Notes: generated from the letters alone by a model not told the origin. A stretch of DNA of 64,000 bases from Bacteroidota bacterium (GCA_025963725.1 JAOQAE010000007.1:248001-312000), one strand, 5' to 3'; positions 15,999-24,687 are shown, counted from the first letter of the stretch. Numbers and translations are program-made.

Positions 15999-16379
15999 AT
16001 GAAAGCTTTAAAGAAAATACTCATCATTGATGATGAACCGGACATCCTCGAATTCTTATCATATAATTTCAGGAAAAATAAATTCAACGTAAGCATCGCC
16101 AATAATGGCAGCGAAGGCCTGGCAAAGATCAGGGCCGAAAAACCGGAAGTGATCATTTCAGACATCCTGATGCCTGAGATGGACGGAATTGAAATGTGCA
16201 GGGAGCTCCGGAAGGATACCGGCATGGCGGCAATTCCATTCATATTTCTTACGGCAGTGAACGACGATTACAAAGTACTGTATGCAATGACCTCGGGTGC
16301 CGACCAGTTCGCCTCCAAGCCTATCCGTTTTGAATACCTGCTGAAAATGGTGAATAACCTGCTTGAAGAAAATGAATAA
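15999..16379 (+). CDS. Solo receiver domain, paralogue of the PhoB receiver
   Basis: A 126-residue single-domain response regulator with Asp11-Asp12, phospho-acceptor Asp55 (ISDILMPEMDG), the switch Thr in FLTAV and Lys in ASKPIRF. It has no output domain. The segment DDEPDILEFLSYN is identical to the start of PhoB, and IANNG is close to its TANNG, so it probably arose by duplication of the PhoB receiver. It is transcribed away from phoB and has its own PHO box. It may act as a phosphate sink or a competitor for PhoR, which would damp the response; this is inference. Confidence 0.85.
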   Translation: MKALKKILIIDDEPDILEFLSYNFRKNKFNVSIANNGSEGLAKIRAEKPEVIISDILMPEMDGIEMCRELRKDTGMAAIPFIFLTAVNDDYKVLYAMTSGADQFASKPIRFEYLLKMVNNLLEENE

Positions 16380-16424
16380 CAATGCATTTTAATTTTTTTT
16401 AACATTTACGGTTAAATTAATACT

Positions 16425-16432
16425 TAACTTTG
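16425..16432 (+). promoter_or_regulatory. -7 element of the small membrane-anchored protein
   Basis: TAACTTTG matches TAnnTTTG exactly and ends 8 bp before the ATG, so the transcript would have almost no leader. Confidence 0.55.
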
Positions 16433-16440
16433 CAGCCCTT

Positions 16441-16767
16441 ATGCAGCTTACGATTGCCAAATACATACTTTTTTTCTTCTTCGGTGTCCTCGTTGCCAAC
16501 GCCGTGGTATCGGTTGCGCTGAAAAACAGCGATGACAGCGCACTTTGCATGGAGCTGGAAGATGACTGCGAAAAGGAATCAGAAAAAAAGGAAAACACAA
16601 AAAAGCTCAGCTTCTCCCCGAACACGATGCCATTTGATGATGACATCTGCCACGAATTTCATTTCGATTATTATTTTGTAACGATAAAGCATCTCAGGTA
16701 CGGGTCGCCCGACCCATCACTGCTTGACGCATCCCTGCTCAAGCTCTATTCACCTCCAAAAGCATAA
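16441..16767 (+). CDS. Small membrane-anchored acidic protein, unknown function
   Basis: 108 residues, not recognised. Residues 5-27 form one hydrophobic segment (a signal anchor or uncleaved signal), followed by a charged stretch rich in Asp, Glu and Lys with two Cys (CMELEDDCEKE) and a His/Phe/Tyr-rich part (CHEFHFDYYF). The Cys and His residues could bind metal, but no known motif is complete. The ATG is fixed by a -7 element 8 bp upstream. Its stop codon lies inside the left arm of an inverted repeat that ends just before the SulP gene. Confidence 0.6.
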   Translation: MQLTIAKYILFFFFGVLVANAVVSVALKNSDDSALCMELEDDCEKESEKKENTKKLSFSPNTMPFDDDICHEFHFDYYFVTIKHLRYGSPDPSLLDASLLKLYSPPKA

Positions 16768-16874
16768 GGATCAATTATTCATTCGCGGCGTTCCTTTTCC
16801 AGGAACCGCTTCACTGTTTGTTTAACCCTTGTTATGCGCTACTGCGTGGGCATGACATGTAATTCCTTATGCTT
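16760..16874 (+). promoter_or_regulatory. Possible structured leader of the SulP-carbonic anhydrase pair
   Basis: An 11-bp inverted repeat (AAGCATAAGGA at 16760-16770, TCCTTATGCTT at 16864-16874) closes a 93-base loop. Inside is a strong hairpin (GCGGCGTTCCT...AGGAACCGC, 16785-16809) without a T-run. The right arm ends 2 bp before the SulP start codon, so pairing could hide the start. It matches no riboswitch class that I know. Confidence 0.35.
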
Positions 16875-16876
16875 AT

Positions 16877-18448
16877 ATGAAAACACCAATTAAAAGATCA
16901 CTTGATTTTAAGTACCTTAACTATGACCTGCCCGCCGGGCTTGTTGTATTCTTAGTTGCGCTCCCGCTTTGCCTCGGGATCGCGCTGGCCTCCGGGGCTC
17001 CTTTGTTCTCTGGCATCATTGCCGGTATTGTAGGCGGCATTGTAGTTGGCTCTCTCAGCGGCTCCCCGCTTGGCGTGAGCGGCCCTGCCGCCGGGCTCAC
17101 CGTGATCGTGCTTACCGCGATCAGCAGCCTCGGCAGCTATGAAGTGTTCCTGCTCGCGGTAATGGTCGCCGGCATCATCCAGATCATTCTCGGGATCGCA
17201 AAAGCCGGCATCATCGGCTATTATTTCCCTTCCTCGGTGATCAAGGGAATGCTCGCGGCCATCGGACTCATCCTTATTCTGAAGCAGATCCCGCATGCGC
17301 TTGGCTTCGACAAGGACCTCCTGGAAGACGATACGCTCATGAGGGCGAAGAAAAATTCCTTCACCGAAATATGGTATGCGCTCAGGTATAACAGCATTGG
17401 CGCCGTGATCATCAGCATTGTCTCCATAGGCATCCTGCTGCTGTTCGACCGCCCCTTCATGAAGAAGATCAAACTGTTCAACTTTGTTCCCGGGGCGCTG
17501 ATCGCAGTAGTGGCCGGGGTGCTGCTCAATTACGCTTTCTCCTTCCTTAACCCTGCATGGGCGCTGAAGGATGAGCACCTTGTGCTATTGCCGGTGGCCG
17601 ACAGCGCCCGCGGGTTTCTTGGCTTTTTCACCATGCCCGACTGGAGCGCGGCCACAAACCCGAAAGTGTACATTACCGCCGCAACCATTGCCATAGTGGC
17701 CAGCCTTGAAACACTGCTCTGCGTGGAAGCAACCGACAAGCTCGATCCTGAAAAAAGAAGCACGCCCACCAACAGGGAGCTGCTTGCACAAGGCACGGGA
17801 AATATCATTTCCGGGCTGCTCGGCGGGCTGCCGCTTACGCAGGTGATCGTGCGGAGCTCCGCTAACATCAACTCAGGCGGCAAAACAAAAGTATCCACTG
17901 TGTTTCACGGGCTGCTGTTCATTGGCTGCGCCATGCTCATTCCGCGGATGCTTAACCTCATCCCTCTGGCATGCCTTGCCGCCGTGCTGCTCATGGTGGG
18001 CTACAAGCTTGCAAAAATTGCGCTCTTCAAAGAGATGTACAAGCTGGGCTGGGAACAGTTCATTCCCTTTATCGTTACGGTGATCGCGATCCTTACCACC
18101 GACCTTTTGAAAGGGATCAGCATCGGGATGCTTGTAGCGGTATTTTACATCCTCCGCAGAAATTACAGGACCTCCTACTTCTTTCATAAGGAAGATGTAA
18201 GGGATGGGAAGCAGATAAAGATCGAGCTCTCGGAAGAGGTTACATTCCTCAACAAGGCCAGCATTCAGCTGATGCTGGAAGAGCTCCCTGCAAACCATAA
18301 AGTGCTGATCGACGGATCCCGCTCTGTGAACATCGATCATGATGTGCTCGAGATCATACAGGATTTTAAGGAGCATGGGGCTAAAATGAAAAAGATCGTG
18401 CTCGAGCTGGTGAACATTCCTGAGTTCAAAGGCACAACCGGACATTAA
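16877..18448 (+). CDS. SulP (SLC26) family anion transporter, probable bicarbonate importer
   Basis: 523 residues with about 10-14 hydrophobic segments up to residue 435, then a short STAS-like tail. The SulP signature is seen in DLPAGLVVFLVALPLCLGIALASGAP (first 20 residues of it given: DLPAGLVVFLVALPLCLGIA) and GSPLGVSGPAAGLTV. A carbonic anhydrase gene follows 60 bp downstream. In cyanobacteria and marine bacteria such pairs take up bicarbonate (BicA type), so this is the favoured substrate; sulfate remains possible. The STAS-like tail (from about 445) is shorter than in many members. Confidence 0.85.
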   Translation: MKTPIKRSLDFKYLNYDLPAGLVVFLVALPLCLGIALASGAPLFSGIIAGIVGGIVVGSLSGSPLGVSGPAAGLTVIVLTAISSLGSYEVFLLAVMVAGIIQIILGIAKAGIIGYYFPSSVIKGMLAAIGLILILKQIPHALGFDKDLLEDDTLMRAKKNSFTEIWYALRYNSIGAVIISIVSIGILLLFDRPFMKKIKLFNFVPGALIAVVAGVLLNYAFSFLNPAWALKDEHLVLLPVADSARGFLGFFTMPDWSAATNPKVYITAATIAIVASLETLLCVEATDKLDPEKRSTPTNRELLAQGTGNIISGLLGGLPLTQVIVRSSANINSGGKTKVSTVFHGLLFIGCAMLIPRMLNLIPLACLAAVLLMVGYKLAKIALFKEMYKLGWEQFIPFIVTVIAILTTDLLKGISIGMLVAVFYILRRNYRTSYFFHKEDVRDGKQIKIELSEEVTFLNKASIQLMLEELPANHKVLIDGSRSVNIDHDVLEIIQDFKEHGAKMKKIVLELVNIPEFKGTTGH

Positions 18449-18508
18449 CAGTAAAATTTAGACAAAAACATTTATTTATTTATCTTCACATCATTAATTA
18501 AGAACAAC

Positions 18509-19141
18509 ATGAAAGCAAGTTATGACCGCCTGTTTGCAGGCAATCAGAAATGGGCTGCGGAAAAGCTGCAGCAGGATCCTAATTATTTTAAAGACCTGTC
18601 GCTGGGACAGAGCCCCGAATACCTTTGGATCGGATGCTCCGACAGCCGGGTGCCGGCCAACGAGATCACCGGGACAAAATCCGGGGAGATCTTCGTTCAC
18701 CGCAACATCGCCAACGTGGTGGTGCATACCGATATGAACCTGCTGAGCGTGCTCTATTACGCAGTGGAAGTGCTGCACGTGAAGCATGTGATCGTATGCG
18801 GGCATTACGGCTGCGGCGGCGTGATCGCGGCAATGAGCAATAAGGACAACGGCTTTGTGAACAACTGGCTGCGGAATATCAAGGAAGTGTATCTCAAGCA
18901 CAGCAAGGAGCTCGATGCCATTGCCGACCCGAAGGAGCGCGAGAACCGCCTCGTGGAGCTGAACGTAGTAGAGCAGGTACATAACCTCGCCAAGACAAGG
19001 ATCGTTCAGCAGGCTTGGAAACGCAGGGAACTGCAGGTGCACGGCTGGGTATACGGCCTCAGCAACGGCCTCATCAAGGACCTCAATGTAATGGTGGATG
19101 AGATCAGCGATCTCGAGCCGATCTTCAGGTACGACCTCTAA
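18509..19141 (+). CDS. can: Beta-class carbonic anhydrase
   Basis: A 210-residue zinc enzyme that interconverts CO2 and bicarbonate. The zinc ligands are Cys43, His99 and Cys102 (CSDSR and CGHYGCGG), with the Asp45-Arg47 dyad. Length and motifs match the E. coli Can type. It lies directly after the SulP transporter and shares its orientation, so the pair may supply and hold bicarbonate for biotin-dependent carboxylases. A clear terminator follows. Confidence 0.93.
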   Translation: MKASYDRLFAGNQKWAAEKLQQDPNYFKDLSLGQSPEYLWIGCSDSRVPANEITGTKSGEIFVHRNIANVVVHTDMNLLSVLYYAVEVLHVKHVIVCGHYGCGGVIAAMSNKDNGFVNNWLRNIKEVYLKHSKELDAIADPKERENRLVELNVVEQVHNLAKTRIVQQAWKRRELQVHGWVYGLSNGLIKDLNVMVDEISDLEPIFRYDL

Positions 19142-19147
19142 AAACAA

Positions 19148-19176
19148 AAGCCCTTCTTCCCGGAGGGCTTTTTTCT
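19148..19176 (+). terminator. Rho-independent terminator after carbonic anhydrase
   Basis: The stem AAGCCCTTC pairs with GGAGGGCTT (one G-T pair) around a short loop, followed by a T-run. It separates the SulP-can unit from the phosphate porin. Confidence 0.85.
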
Positions 19177-19257
19177 TTCCCTTCCCCTACTGGCATAAAG
19201 ATTTAGCCGGTCCAGTGCTGATTTTTTTGTGCCGGCCTTTCAATTACTTCATGTACA

Positions 19258-19303
19258 ATTAACATATCCTTAACATATTTCAAAGGGCAGCGGGATACAT
19301 TTG
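19258..19303 (+). promoter_or_regulatory. PHO box and promoter of the porin gene
   Basis: ATTAACA (19258-19264) and CTTAACA (19269-19275) are 11 bp apart. The perfect -7 element TACATTTG lies at 19296-19303, 20 bp after the box. No -33 element is seen, as expected for an activator-dependent promoter. Confidence 0.7.
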
Positions 19304-19343
19304 CAGCAGTTAAAACCAAATTTATTAAACAGAAATAAGCAAA

Positions 19344-20657
19344 ATGAAACTTACCAAAAACATTATTTTAACGCTGATGCTCACCGCCACATCATGGCTG
19401 ATTAACATAACCCGCGCTGCCGCCCAGGAGCCGCAGGAAACCCCAACGGATACGCTCACACGTGCTGTGAACCAGATCAGGGACGAGCTCGCCATCCTGA
19501 AAAGGATAAAGATCTCCGGCTACATCCAGCCTCAATGGCAATATGTTGATTCGGCCGGTGCGCCATCGGTTGCCGGCGGCGATTTCCTGAACGGAAGCAA
19601 CAAAGTGCAAAGCCGCTTCATGATGCGCAGGGGACGCATCAAATTCGTATACGAGCATGGCATTGCCACCTACCTCCTGAACATCGATGCAACGGAGAAC
19701 GGCGTGTTCATGCGTGAAGCGTTTGCAAAGGTTACCGATCCATGGACAAAAAGCTTCAGCCTTACAGCCGGTATGCTTCAGGTACAGTTTGGCTTTGAGC
19801 TCAATCAATCATCGAGCGTGCGTGAAACGCCGGAGCGCGCCCGCGTGAACCAAACGCTGTTCCCTACCGAAAGGGACATGGGAGCATTCGCTTCCTACCA
19901 GGCGCCGAAAACATCGAAGGTGGCGGGCCTGAAGATCGACCTCGCCGTGATGAACGGAAGCCCGAGAGTTACAAAAGAGTTCGACAGCTACAAGGATGTA
20001 ACGGCACGACTGTCGTTCGGAAAAACAACGAAGAATGAAAAGATCAGCTACTCTGTTGGCGCATCCTACTATAACGGCGGATACCAGCAGGGCGTGAAAA
20101 CAGAATACAACATGGCCACCCTCGCGAATGGCGATATAGGCTTTGAAGCAAAAACCGACACCACCAACTTTAAGAAAAAAGCGATTCGCGAATACATGGG
20201 CGGCGACATCCAGCTTTCCTTCGACTGGAAGCCGGGCATCACTACAGTGAGGGCTGAATACATGATGGGCTCACAACCGGGTGTGGGCTCCACTTCTGCA
20301 AGTGCAAGCGCGCCTTTGAAATGGAGCGACAAAGTATATCACCGTAATTTTGATGCTGCCTATTTTTATCTTGTTCAGAACATCGGGCAAACGAGATTCC
20401 AGGCAGTTGCGAAATACGACTGGTACGATCCGAACGTGAAGATCGCCGGCCGCCAGGTTGGAAAGGCCGGAACAAACACCAATGCGGGTGATGTGCGGTT
20501 CGACACCTATGGCTTCGGGCTTACCTGCAGGCTCAGCACCAACCTCAAGGTCATGGCTTATTATGACCTTGTGCAGAACGAAAAAACTGCGCTTGCACAA
20601 TACGGAACCGATATCAAGGACAATGTGCTGACCATCCGCATGCAATGCAGGTTCTGA
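19344..20657 (+). CDS. Phosphate-selective porin O/P-like outer membrane protein
   Basis: 437 residues with an N-terminal signal peptide (cleavage near AAAQ, residue 28), a short coiled coil (TRAVNQIRDELAILK), and then alternating beta-strands. Segments such as KISGYIQPQWQYVDSAG, RRGRIKFVYEHG and the closing strand ending MQCRF fit the Porin_O_P family, whose members form anion-selective trimers in the outer membrane. A PHO box upstream and pstS downstream indicate a phosphate uptake role. Substrate choice cannot be read directly from the sequence. Confidence 0.85.
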   Translation: MKLTKNIILTLMLTATSWLINITRAAAQEPQETPTDTLTRAVNQIRDELAILKRIKISGYIQPQWQYVDSAGAPSVAGGDFLNGSNKVQSRFMMRRGRIKFVYEHGIATYLLNIDATENGVFMREAFAKVTDPWTKSFSLTAGMLQVQFGFELNQSSSVRETPERARVNQTLFPTERDMGAFASYQAPKTSKVAGLKIDLAVMNGSPRVTKEFDSYKDVTARLSFGKTTKNEKISYSVGASYYNGGYQQGVKTEYNMATLANGDIGFEAKTDTTNFKKKAIREYMGGDIQLSFDWKPGITTVRAEYMMGSQPGVGSTSASASAPLKWSDKVYHRNFDAAYFYLVQNIGQTRFQAVAKYDWYDPNVKIAGRQVGKAGTNTNAGDVRFDTYGFGLTCRLSTNLKVMAYYDLVQNEKTALAQYGTDIKDNVLTIRMQCRF

Positions 20658-20665
20658 TAATTAAG

Positions 20666-20722
20666 ATTAACATCATCACAACCATCGCTTAACATTCACT
20701 TAATAGGCTCCAGGTAAATTTG
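20666..20722 (+). promoter_or_regulatory. PHO box array and promoter of pstS
   Basis: Four phased positions at 11-bp steps: ATTAACA (20666), a degenerate CACAACC (20677), CTTAACA (20688) and CTTAATA (20699-20705). The perfect -7 element TAAATTTG is at 20715-20722, only 9 bp after the last repeat, so the box covers the -33 position. Confidence 0.7.
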
Positions 20723-20763
20723 CATTGTATAAAAAAAGAATACTAAATTTTAAAAAAAATACA

Positions 20764-21579
20764 ATGAAAAAGAAACTGATAGTGCTTGCAGTCGCATTAT
20801 ATACAACTGCAGGATTTGCCCAGAAGCTGAAAGGAAGCGATACCGTATTGCCGCTGGCACAGAAAGAAGCGGAGAGCTACATGAAGCAGAATAAATCTGC
20901 AAAGATCACGGTAACAGGAGGCGGAAGCGGTGTTGGGCTGGCTGCCCTGGTTGACGGAACAACCGATATTGCCATGGCTTCAAGGAAGATCAAAATGGCG
21001 GAGAAGATGAAGCTGCAGGATGCAGGCAAAGCGGTGAAGGAAGCCGTGATCGCTTACGATGCGCTTGCCGTGATAGTTAACCCAAGCAACAAAGTATCGC
21101 AGCTTACACGCGAGCAGCTGGAAGGCATCTTCACCGGGAAGATCAGGAACTGGAAGGAAGTGGGAGGCGAAGACCTGCAGATCACCGTGTATTCACGCGA
21201 AACAAGCTCAGGCACCTACGAGTTCTTTAAAGAGCATGTGCTGAACAATAAAAACTATGCATCCACCGTACTGAGCATGCCTGCAACAGGCGCTATCGTG
21301 CAGTCGGTAAGCCAGACCAAAGGCGCCATCGGTTACGTCGGACTGGCATATATAGAGAAAGACGTTAAAGCAATTAAGGTATCTTATGACAAAGGGAAAA
21401 CATACACAGCTCCATCAATGGCAACTGCGAAGGATAAAACATATCCCGTTATAAGGCCTTTATACTATTATTACCTGGCCACCGTTGAAAAAACAGTGAA
21501 GCCTTTTATCGACTACATGCTTTCAGCAGAAGGACAAAAGATCGTGGAGGAAGTAGGCTACGTGCCCTTGTCGAAATAA
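20764..21579 (+). CDS. pstS: Phosphate ABC transporter substrate-binding protein
   Basis: 271 residues from the ATG at 20764, which follows the promoter and begins a clean signal peptide (ending GFAQ). The phosphate-binding fold is shown by KGSDTVLPLAQKEAESY, TGGGSGVGLAAL and TDIAMASRKI, and by SRETSSGTYEFFKEHVL, whose Ser, Arg and Thr residues bind phosphate in PstS. It captures phosphate in the periplasm for PstCAB. It has its own promoter and terminator, so it can be made in excess over the membrane parts, as is usual for binding proteins. Confidence 0.93.
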   Translation: MKKKLIVLAVALYTTAGFAQKLKGSDTVLPLAQKEAESYMKQNKSAKITVTGGGSGVGLAALVDGTTDIAMASRKIKMAEKMKLQDAGKAVKEAVIAYDALAVIVNPSNKVSQLTREQLEGIFTGKIRNWKEVGGEDLQITVYSRETSSGTYEFFKEHVLNNKNYASTVLSMPATGAIVQSVSQTKGAIGYVGLAYIEKDVKAIKVSYDKGKTYTAPSMATAKDKTYPVIRPLYYYYLATVEKTVKPFIDYMLSAEGQKIVEEVGYVPLSK

Positions 21580-21598
21580 ATTATTTAGTTTGTGAAAG

Positions 21599-21631
21599 AA
21601 TGCCTGCCGGAAACGCGCAGGCATTTTTTTT
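21599..21631 (+). terminator. Rho-independent terminator after pstS
   Basis: AATGCCTGC pairs with GCAGGCATT and is followed by a run of eight T. It splits pstS from pstCAB-phoU. Confidence 0.88.
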
Positions 21632-21649
21632 CATCGGGCTCCAATCCCG

Positions 21650-21727
21650 ATACTCTCCTTTCGGTCAAACTCAAGTTACATTAGCGTCAGTTCGAGTGCG
21701 AGGTACGAGCGTATCGAGAACAAGCTG
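21650..21727. repeat. Interspersed repeat, GTCAGTTCGAG family, copy 2 (rearranged)
   Basis: The right half of the element (CGATACTCTCCTTTCGGTC...) comes first and the left half (GTCAGTTCGAGTGCGAGG...TATCGAGAAC) second, the reverse of the order at 43401-43503. The repeat ends within a few bases of the pstC PHO box. Confidence 0.65.
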
Positions 21728-21729
21728 CG

Positions 21730-21797
21730 CGTAACATTAAATTAACGCAAGCATAACTATTAGTAAACCGCCCGGGAAGCCCGTCATCATAACTTTG
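21730..21797 (+). promoter_or_regulatory. PHO box and promoter of pstCAB-phoU
   Basis: CGTAACA (21730), ATTAACG (21741) and CATAACT (21752-21758) repeat at 11-bp steps. The perfect -7 element TAACTTTG is at 21790-21797, 31 bp after the third repeat. The start of transcription would then be near 21804, which argues for translation from TTG at 21822. Confidence 0.65.
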
Positions 21798-21821
21798 CAG
21801 CAGCTTAGAAAACAAAAGAGA

Positions 21822-23030
21822 TTGAAACCATTTTATAAAAAATTCTCAGAAAAATTTATTGAAGGCCTGCTGATGATCAGCGGAACCGTTACCAGCTTAA
21901 CAGTTGTGCTCATCGTGTTCTTCCTGTTTAAGGAAGGCATCGGGGTATTCGATCAAAAGCCCACAGAGAACGGCTATGTGATCGCCGTCAGCAAAACCAA
22001 CCCCTTGAGCAAAGTAGCTCCCGAAGACATCAAAAATATTTACGACCAGAAAATAACGCACTGGAATGAAGTGGGCGGAAAGCCTGATTCCATTATACTT
22101 TTCCGGCTCGAAGACATTTCCAATTATTACAGCGACGAAGCGATCGGTGAGAATTTTGAAGGGCTCGCAGGCTGCATCAGCAGGCTCACCGACAGCCTCC
22201 CGGGTATCATCGCTTTCTTCCCTGAAAAATATCTTGATAAGGATTTTAAAGGAAAGGTGCTCGACGTTGATAAAGTATCCCTCTCCGGATTCTTCATGGG
22301 CAAAGAATGGTTCCCGACTGCGCAGCCATCTGCACAGCTCGGCGTAATGCCGCTCGTGCTCGGCACATTGTGGGTAAGCCTCGGCGCTATTCTTCTCGCA
22401 CTGCCGCTCGGGCTGGCCGCTTCCGTGTACATGAGCGAGATCGCGAACGAGCGTGTACGGCGCATCATGAAGCCGCTCATCGAGCTGCTTGCCGGCATTC
22501 CGTCGGTGGTATACGGCTTCTTTGGGCTGGTGATCATCGTTCCGCTGATCCAGGAAACATTCAACCTCCCGGTTGGTGAAACAGGCCTTGCAGGAAGCAT
22601 CGTATTAGGCATTATGGCGCTGCCAACCATCATCACCATCTCCGAAGATGCTATGCGGAATACACCGCGTGCCATGAAAGAAGCCAGCCTTGCACTCGGC
22701 GCGAGCAAGTGGCAAACGATCTACAAAGTGGTGGTTCCATATTCCATTTCAGGGATCACCGCAGGAGCTATCCTCGGCATCGGCAGGGCGATCGGCGAAA
22801 CTATGGCCGTGCTCATGGTAACGGGCAATGCTGCCGTGATCCCGCATTCCATTCTCGAGCCTGTAAGAACCATTCCAGCAACAATTGCAGCGGAGCTTGG
22901 CGAAGCGCCTTCGGGCGGCCTGCATTACAAAGCGTTGTTCGCACTGGGATGCATCCTCTTCCTTATCACACTCTTCATCAACCTTTCGGTAGAATTCATC
23001 ACCGGCAGAAAGAAATACAATAAGCATTAA
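21822..23030 (+). CDS. pstC: Phosphate ABC transporter permease with PstS-like periplasmic segment
   Basis: 402 residues if begun at TTG 21822; an ATG at 21873 would cut into the first membrane segment, and an earlier TTG lies inside the -7 element. After the first membrane segment comes a periplasmic loop of roughly 130 residues (about 21960-22330). It contains KTNPLSKVAPEDIKNIYDQ and KITHWNEVGG, which closely resemble NPSNKVSQLTREQLEGIF and KIRNWKEVGG of the neighbouring PstS. The permease core follows, with the EAA-type loop EASLALGASKWQT. It pairs with PstA in the inner membrane. pstA begins directly at its stop codon. Confidence 0.92.
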   Translation: MKPFYKKFSEKFIEGLLMISGTVTSLTVVLIVFFLFKEGIGVFDQKPTENGYVIAVSKTNPLSKVAPEDIKNIYDQKITHWNEVGGKPDSIILFRLEDISNYYSDEAIGENFEGLAGCISRLTDSLPGIIAFFPEKYLDKDFKGKVLDVDKVSLSGFFMGKEWFPTAQPSAQLGVMPLVLGTLWVSLGAILLALPLGLAASVYMSEIANERVRRIMKPLIELLAGIPSVVYGFFGLVIIVPLIQETFNLPVGETGLAGSIVLGIMALPTIITISEDAMRNTPRAMKEASLALGASKWQTIYKVVVPYSISGITAGAILGIGRAIGETMAVLMVTGNAAVIPHSILEPVRTIPATIAAELGEAPSGGLHYKALFALGCILFLITLFINLSVEFITGRKKYNKH

Positions 23031-23915
23031 ATGAAATTACCTGACGAACATAAGCTGGCGAAACGGAAAATGCGCGGACAGGCAATTGCCTTCTGGATCT
23101 TCAGGATCCTCAGCTATGCCATCATCGCCATCCTCTTCAGCATTCTCTCTTTCATTATTTACAAAGGCGCTTCCTCGATCAGCTGGGGCTTCATCACCAA
23201 AATGCCGGAAGAAGGAATGACCAAAGGCGGCATCTACCCCGCGATCATCGGTACGCTTTGCCTCGTGGCCGGAAGCATGATCTTTGCTTTCCCGGTTGGC
23301 GTGCTGGCAGCCATTTACATGAATGAATATGTGAAGGATGGCATCATTAAAAAGATCATCAAGCAGATGACCAATAACCTTGCAGGCATCCCTTCCATTG
23401 TATTCGGCCTGTTCGGGATGTCGCTCTTCGTGAACAAGCTTGGCTTCGGCGATTCCATCCTTGCAGGATCGCTCACGCTCGGCTTGCTCGCACTGCCAGT
23501 TGTGATCCGCACTACGGAGGAGGTATTGAAAGCAGTGGATAATACATTCCGTCATGCAAGCCTTGGCCTCGGCGCCAGCAAATGGGAGACCACCAGCAAG
23601 GTGGTATTGCCGATCGCATTCCCGAACATCATCACCGGGCTGATCCTTTCCATTGGGCGTGTATCCGGGGAAACAGCGCCGATCCTGTTTACCGTTGCCG
23701 CCTACTTTTTACCGAAGCTGCCAACCAGCGTCTTCGACCAGGCAATGGCGCTTCCCTATCATTTGTATGTGCTCTCCACCAGCGGGACAAACATAGAGGA
23801 ATCGCGGCCGGTTGCTTACGGAACAGCCTTAGTGCTCATCATCATCGTGCTGATCGCGAACCTGCTCGCGAACGGCTTACGGAAATATTTCGGCAGGAAA
23901 GTGAAAATGAATTAG
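23031..23915 (+). CDS. pstA: Phosphate ABC transporter permease
   Basis: 294 residues with about six transmembrane segments and the ABC permease loop [19 protein letters not shown]. It starts on the base after the pstC stop codon and lies 4 bp before pstB, so translation is probably coupled. It forms the inner-membrane channel with PstC. The N-terminus is rich in Lys and Arg (cytoplasmic), consistent with the family. Confidence 0.93.
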   Translation: MKLPDEHKLAKRKMRGQAIAFWIFRILSYAIIAILFSILSFIIYKGASSISWGFITKMPEEGMTKGGIYPAIIGTLCLVAGSMIFAFPVGVLAAIYMNEYVKDGIIKKIIKQMTNNLAGIPSIVFGLFGMSLFVNKLGFGDSILAGSLTLGLLALPVVIRTTEEVLKAVDNTFRHASLGLGASKWETTSKVVLPIAFPNIITGLILSIGRVSGETAPILFTVAAYFLPKLPTSVFDQAMALPYHLYVLSTSGTNIEESRPVAYGTALVLIIIVLIANLLANGLRKYFGRKVKMN

Positions 23916-23919
23916 AATC

Positions 23920-24672
23920 ATGTATAAAATAGAATCAAAGAACGTTGACTTTTTTTACGGGCCTTCACAGGCGCTGAAGAACATCAACATTGCGATCAAG
24001 CCGAACACCGTAACAGCATTGATCGGCCCCTCGGGATGCGGAAAATCCACCTACCTGCGCCTTTTCAACCGCATGAACGACCTGATAGACAACACAAGGA
24101 TCTCCGGGCAGGTGCTGATCGATAACGAAGACATCTACGCAAAAGGGATCAATGTCGACAGCCTGCGAAAGAAGGTGGGAATGGTGTTCCAGAAGCCGAA
24201 TCCATTTCCTAAAACAATTTTCGAGAATGTTGCATACGGATTGCGAGTGAACGGCATCTCCGATAAAAAGTTCATTGAAGAGCGCGTTGAAACATCCATC
24301 AAACAGGTGGCCCTCTGGGAGGAAGTGAAGGACAAGCTGAAGAAGCCTGCATTCGAGCTTTCGGGCGGACAGCAGCAGCGCCTCTGCATTGCACGCGCAC
24401 TGGCGATCCAGCCTTCGATCATTTTAATGGATGAGCCCACATCGGCGCTCGACCCTATTTCAACCGCGAAAATTGAAGCGCTGATCTATGAGCTGAAATC
24501 GAAATACACGATCGTGATCGTTACACATAACATGCAGCAGGCCGGCCGCGTGAGCGATACCACCGCCTTCTTTTACATGGGCGAGCTGATCGAGCACGGA
24601 AATACCAAAACGATCTTCACCAACCCGAAGATCGAGCGCACGCAGAACTATATCACCGGACGGTTTGGTTAA
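23920..24672 (+). CDS. pstB: Phosphate ABC transporter ATPase
   Basis: 250 residues, the usual length for PstB. Walker [10 protein letters not shown] lies at residues 36-44, the ABC signature is [15 protein letters not shown], and Walker B with the D-loop is [13 protein letters not shown]; the H-loop His is in VTHNMQQA. It powers phosphate import through PstCA. The gene order pstC-pstA-pstB-phoU is the standard one. Confidence 0.95.
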   Translation: MYKIESKNVDFFYGPSQALKNINIAIKPNTVTALIGPSGCGKSTYLRLFNRMNDLIDNTRISGQVLIDNEDIYAKGINVDSLRKKVGMVFQKPNPFPKTIFENVAYGLRVNGISDKKFIEERVETSIKQVALWEEVKDKLKKPAFELSGGQQQRLCIARALAIQPSIILMDEPTSALDPISTAKIEALIYELKSKYTIVIVTHNMQQAGRVSDTTAFFYMGELIEHGNTKTIFTNPKIERTQNYITGRFG

Positions 24673-24687
24673 ATCTTGCTACCTCAA

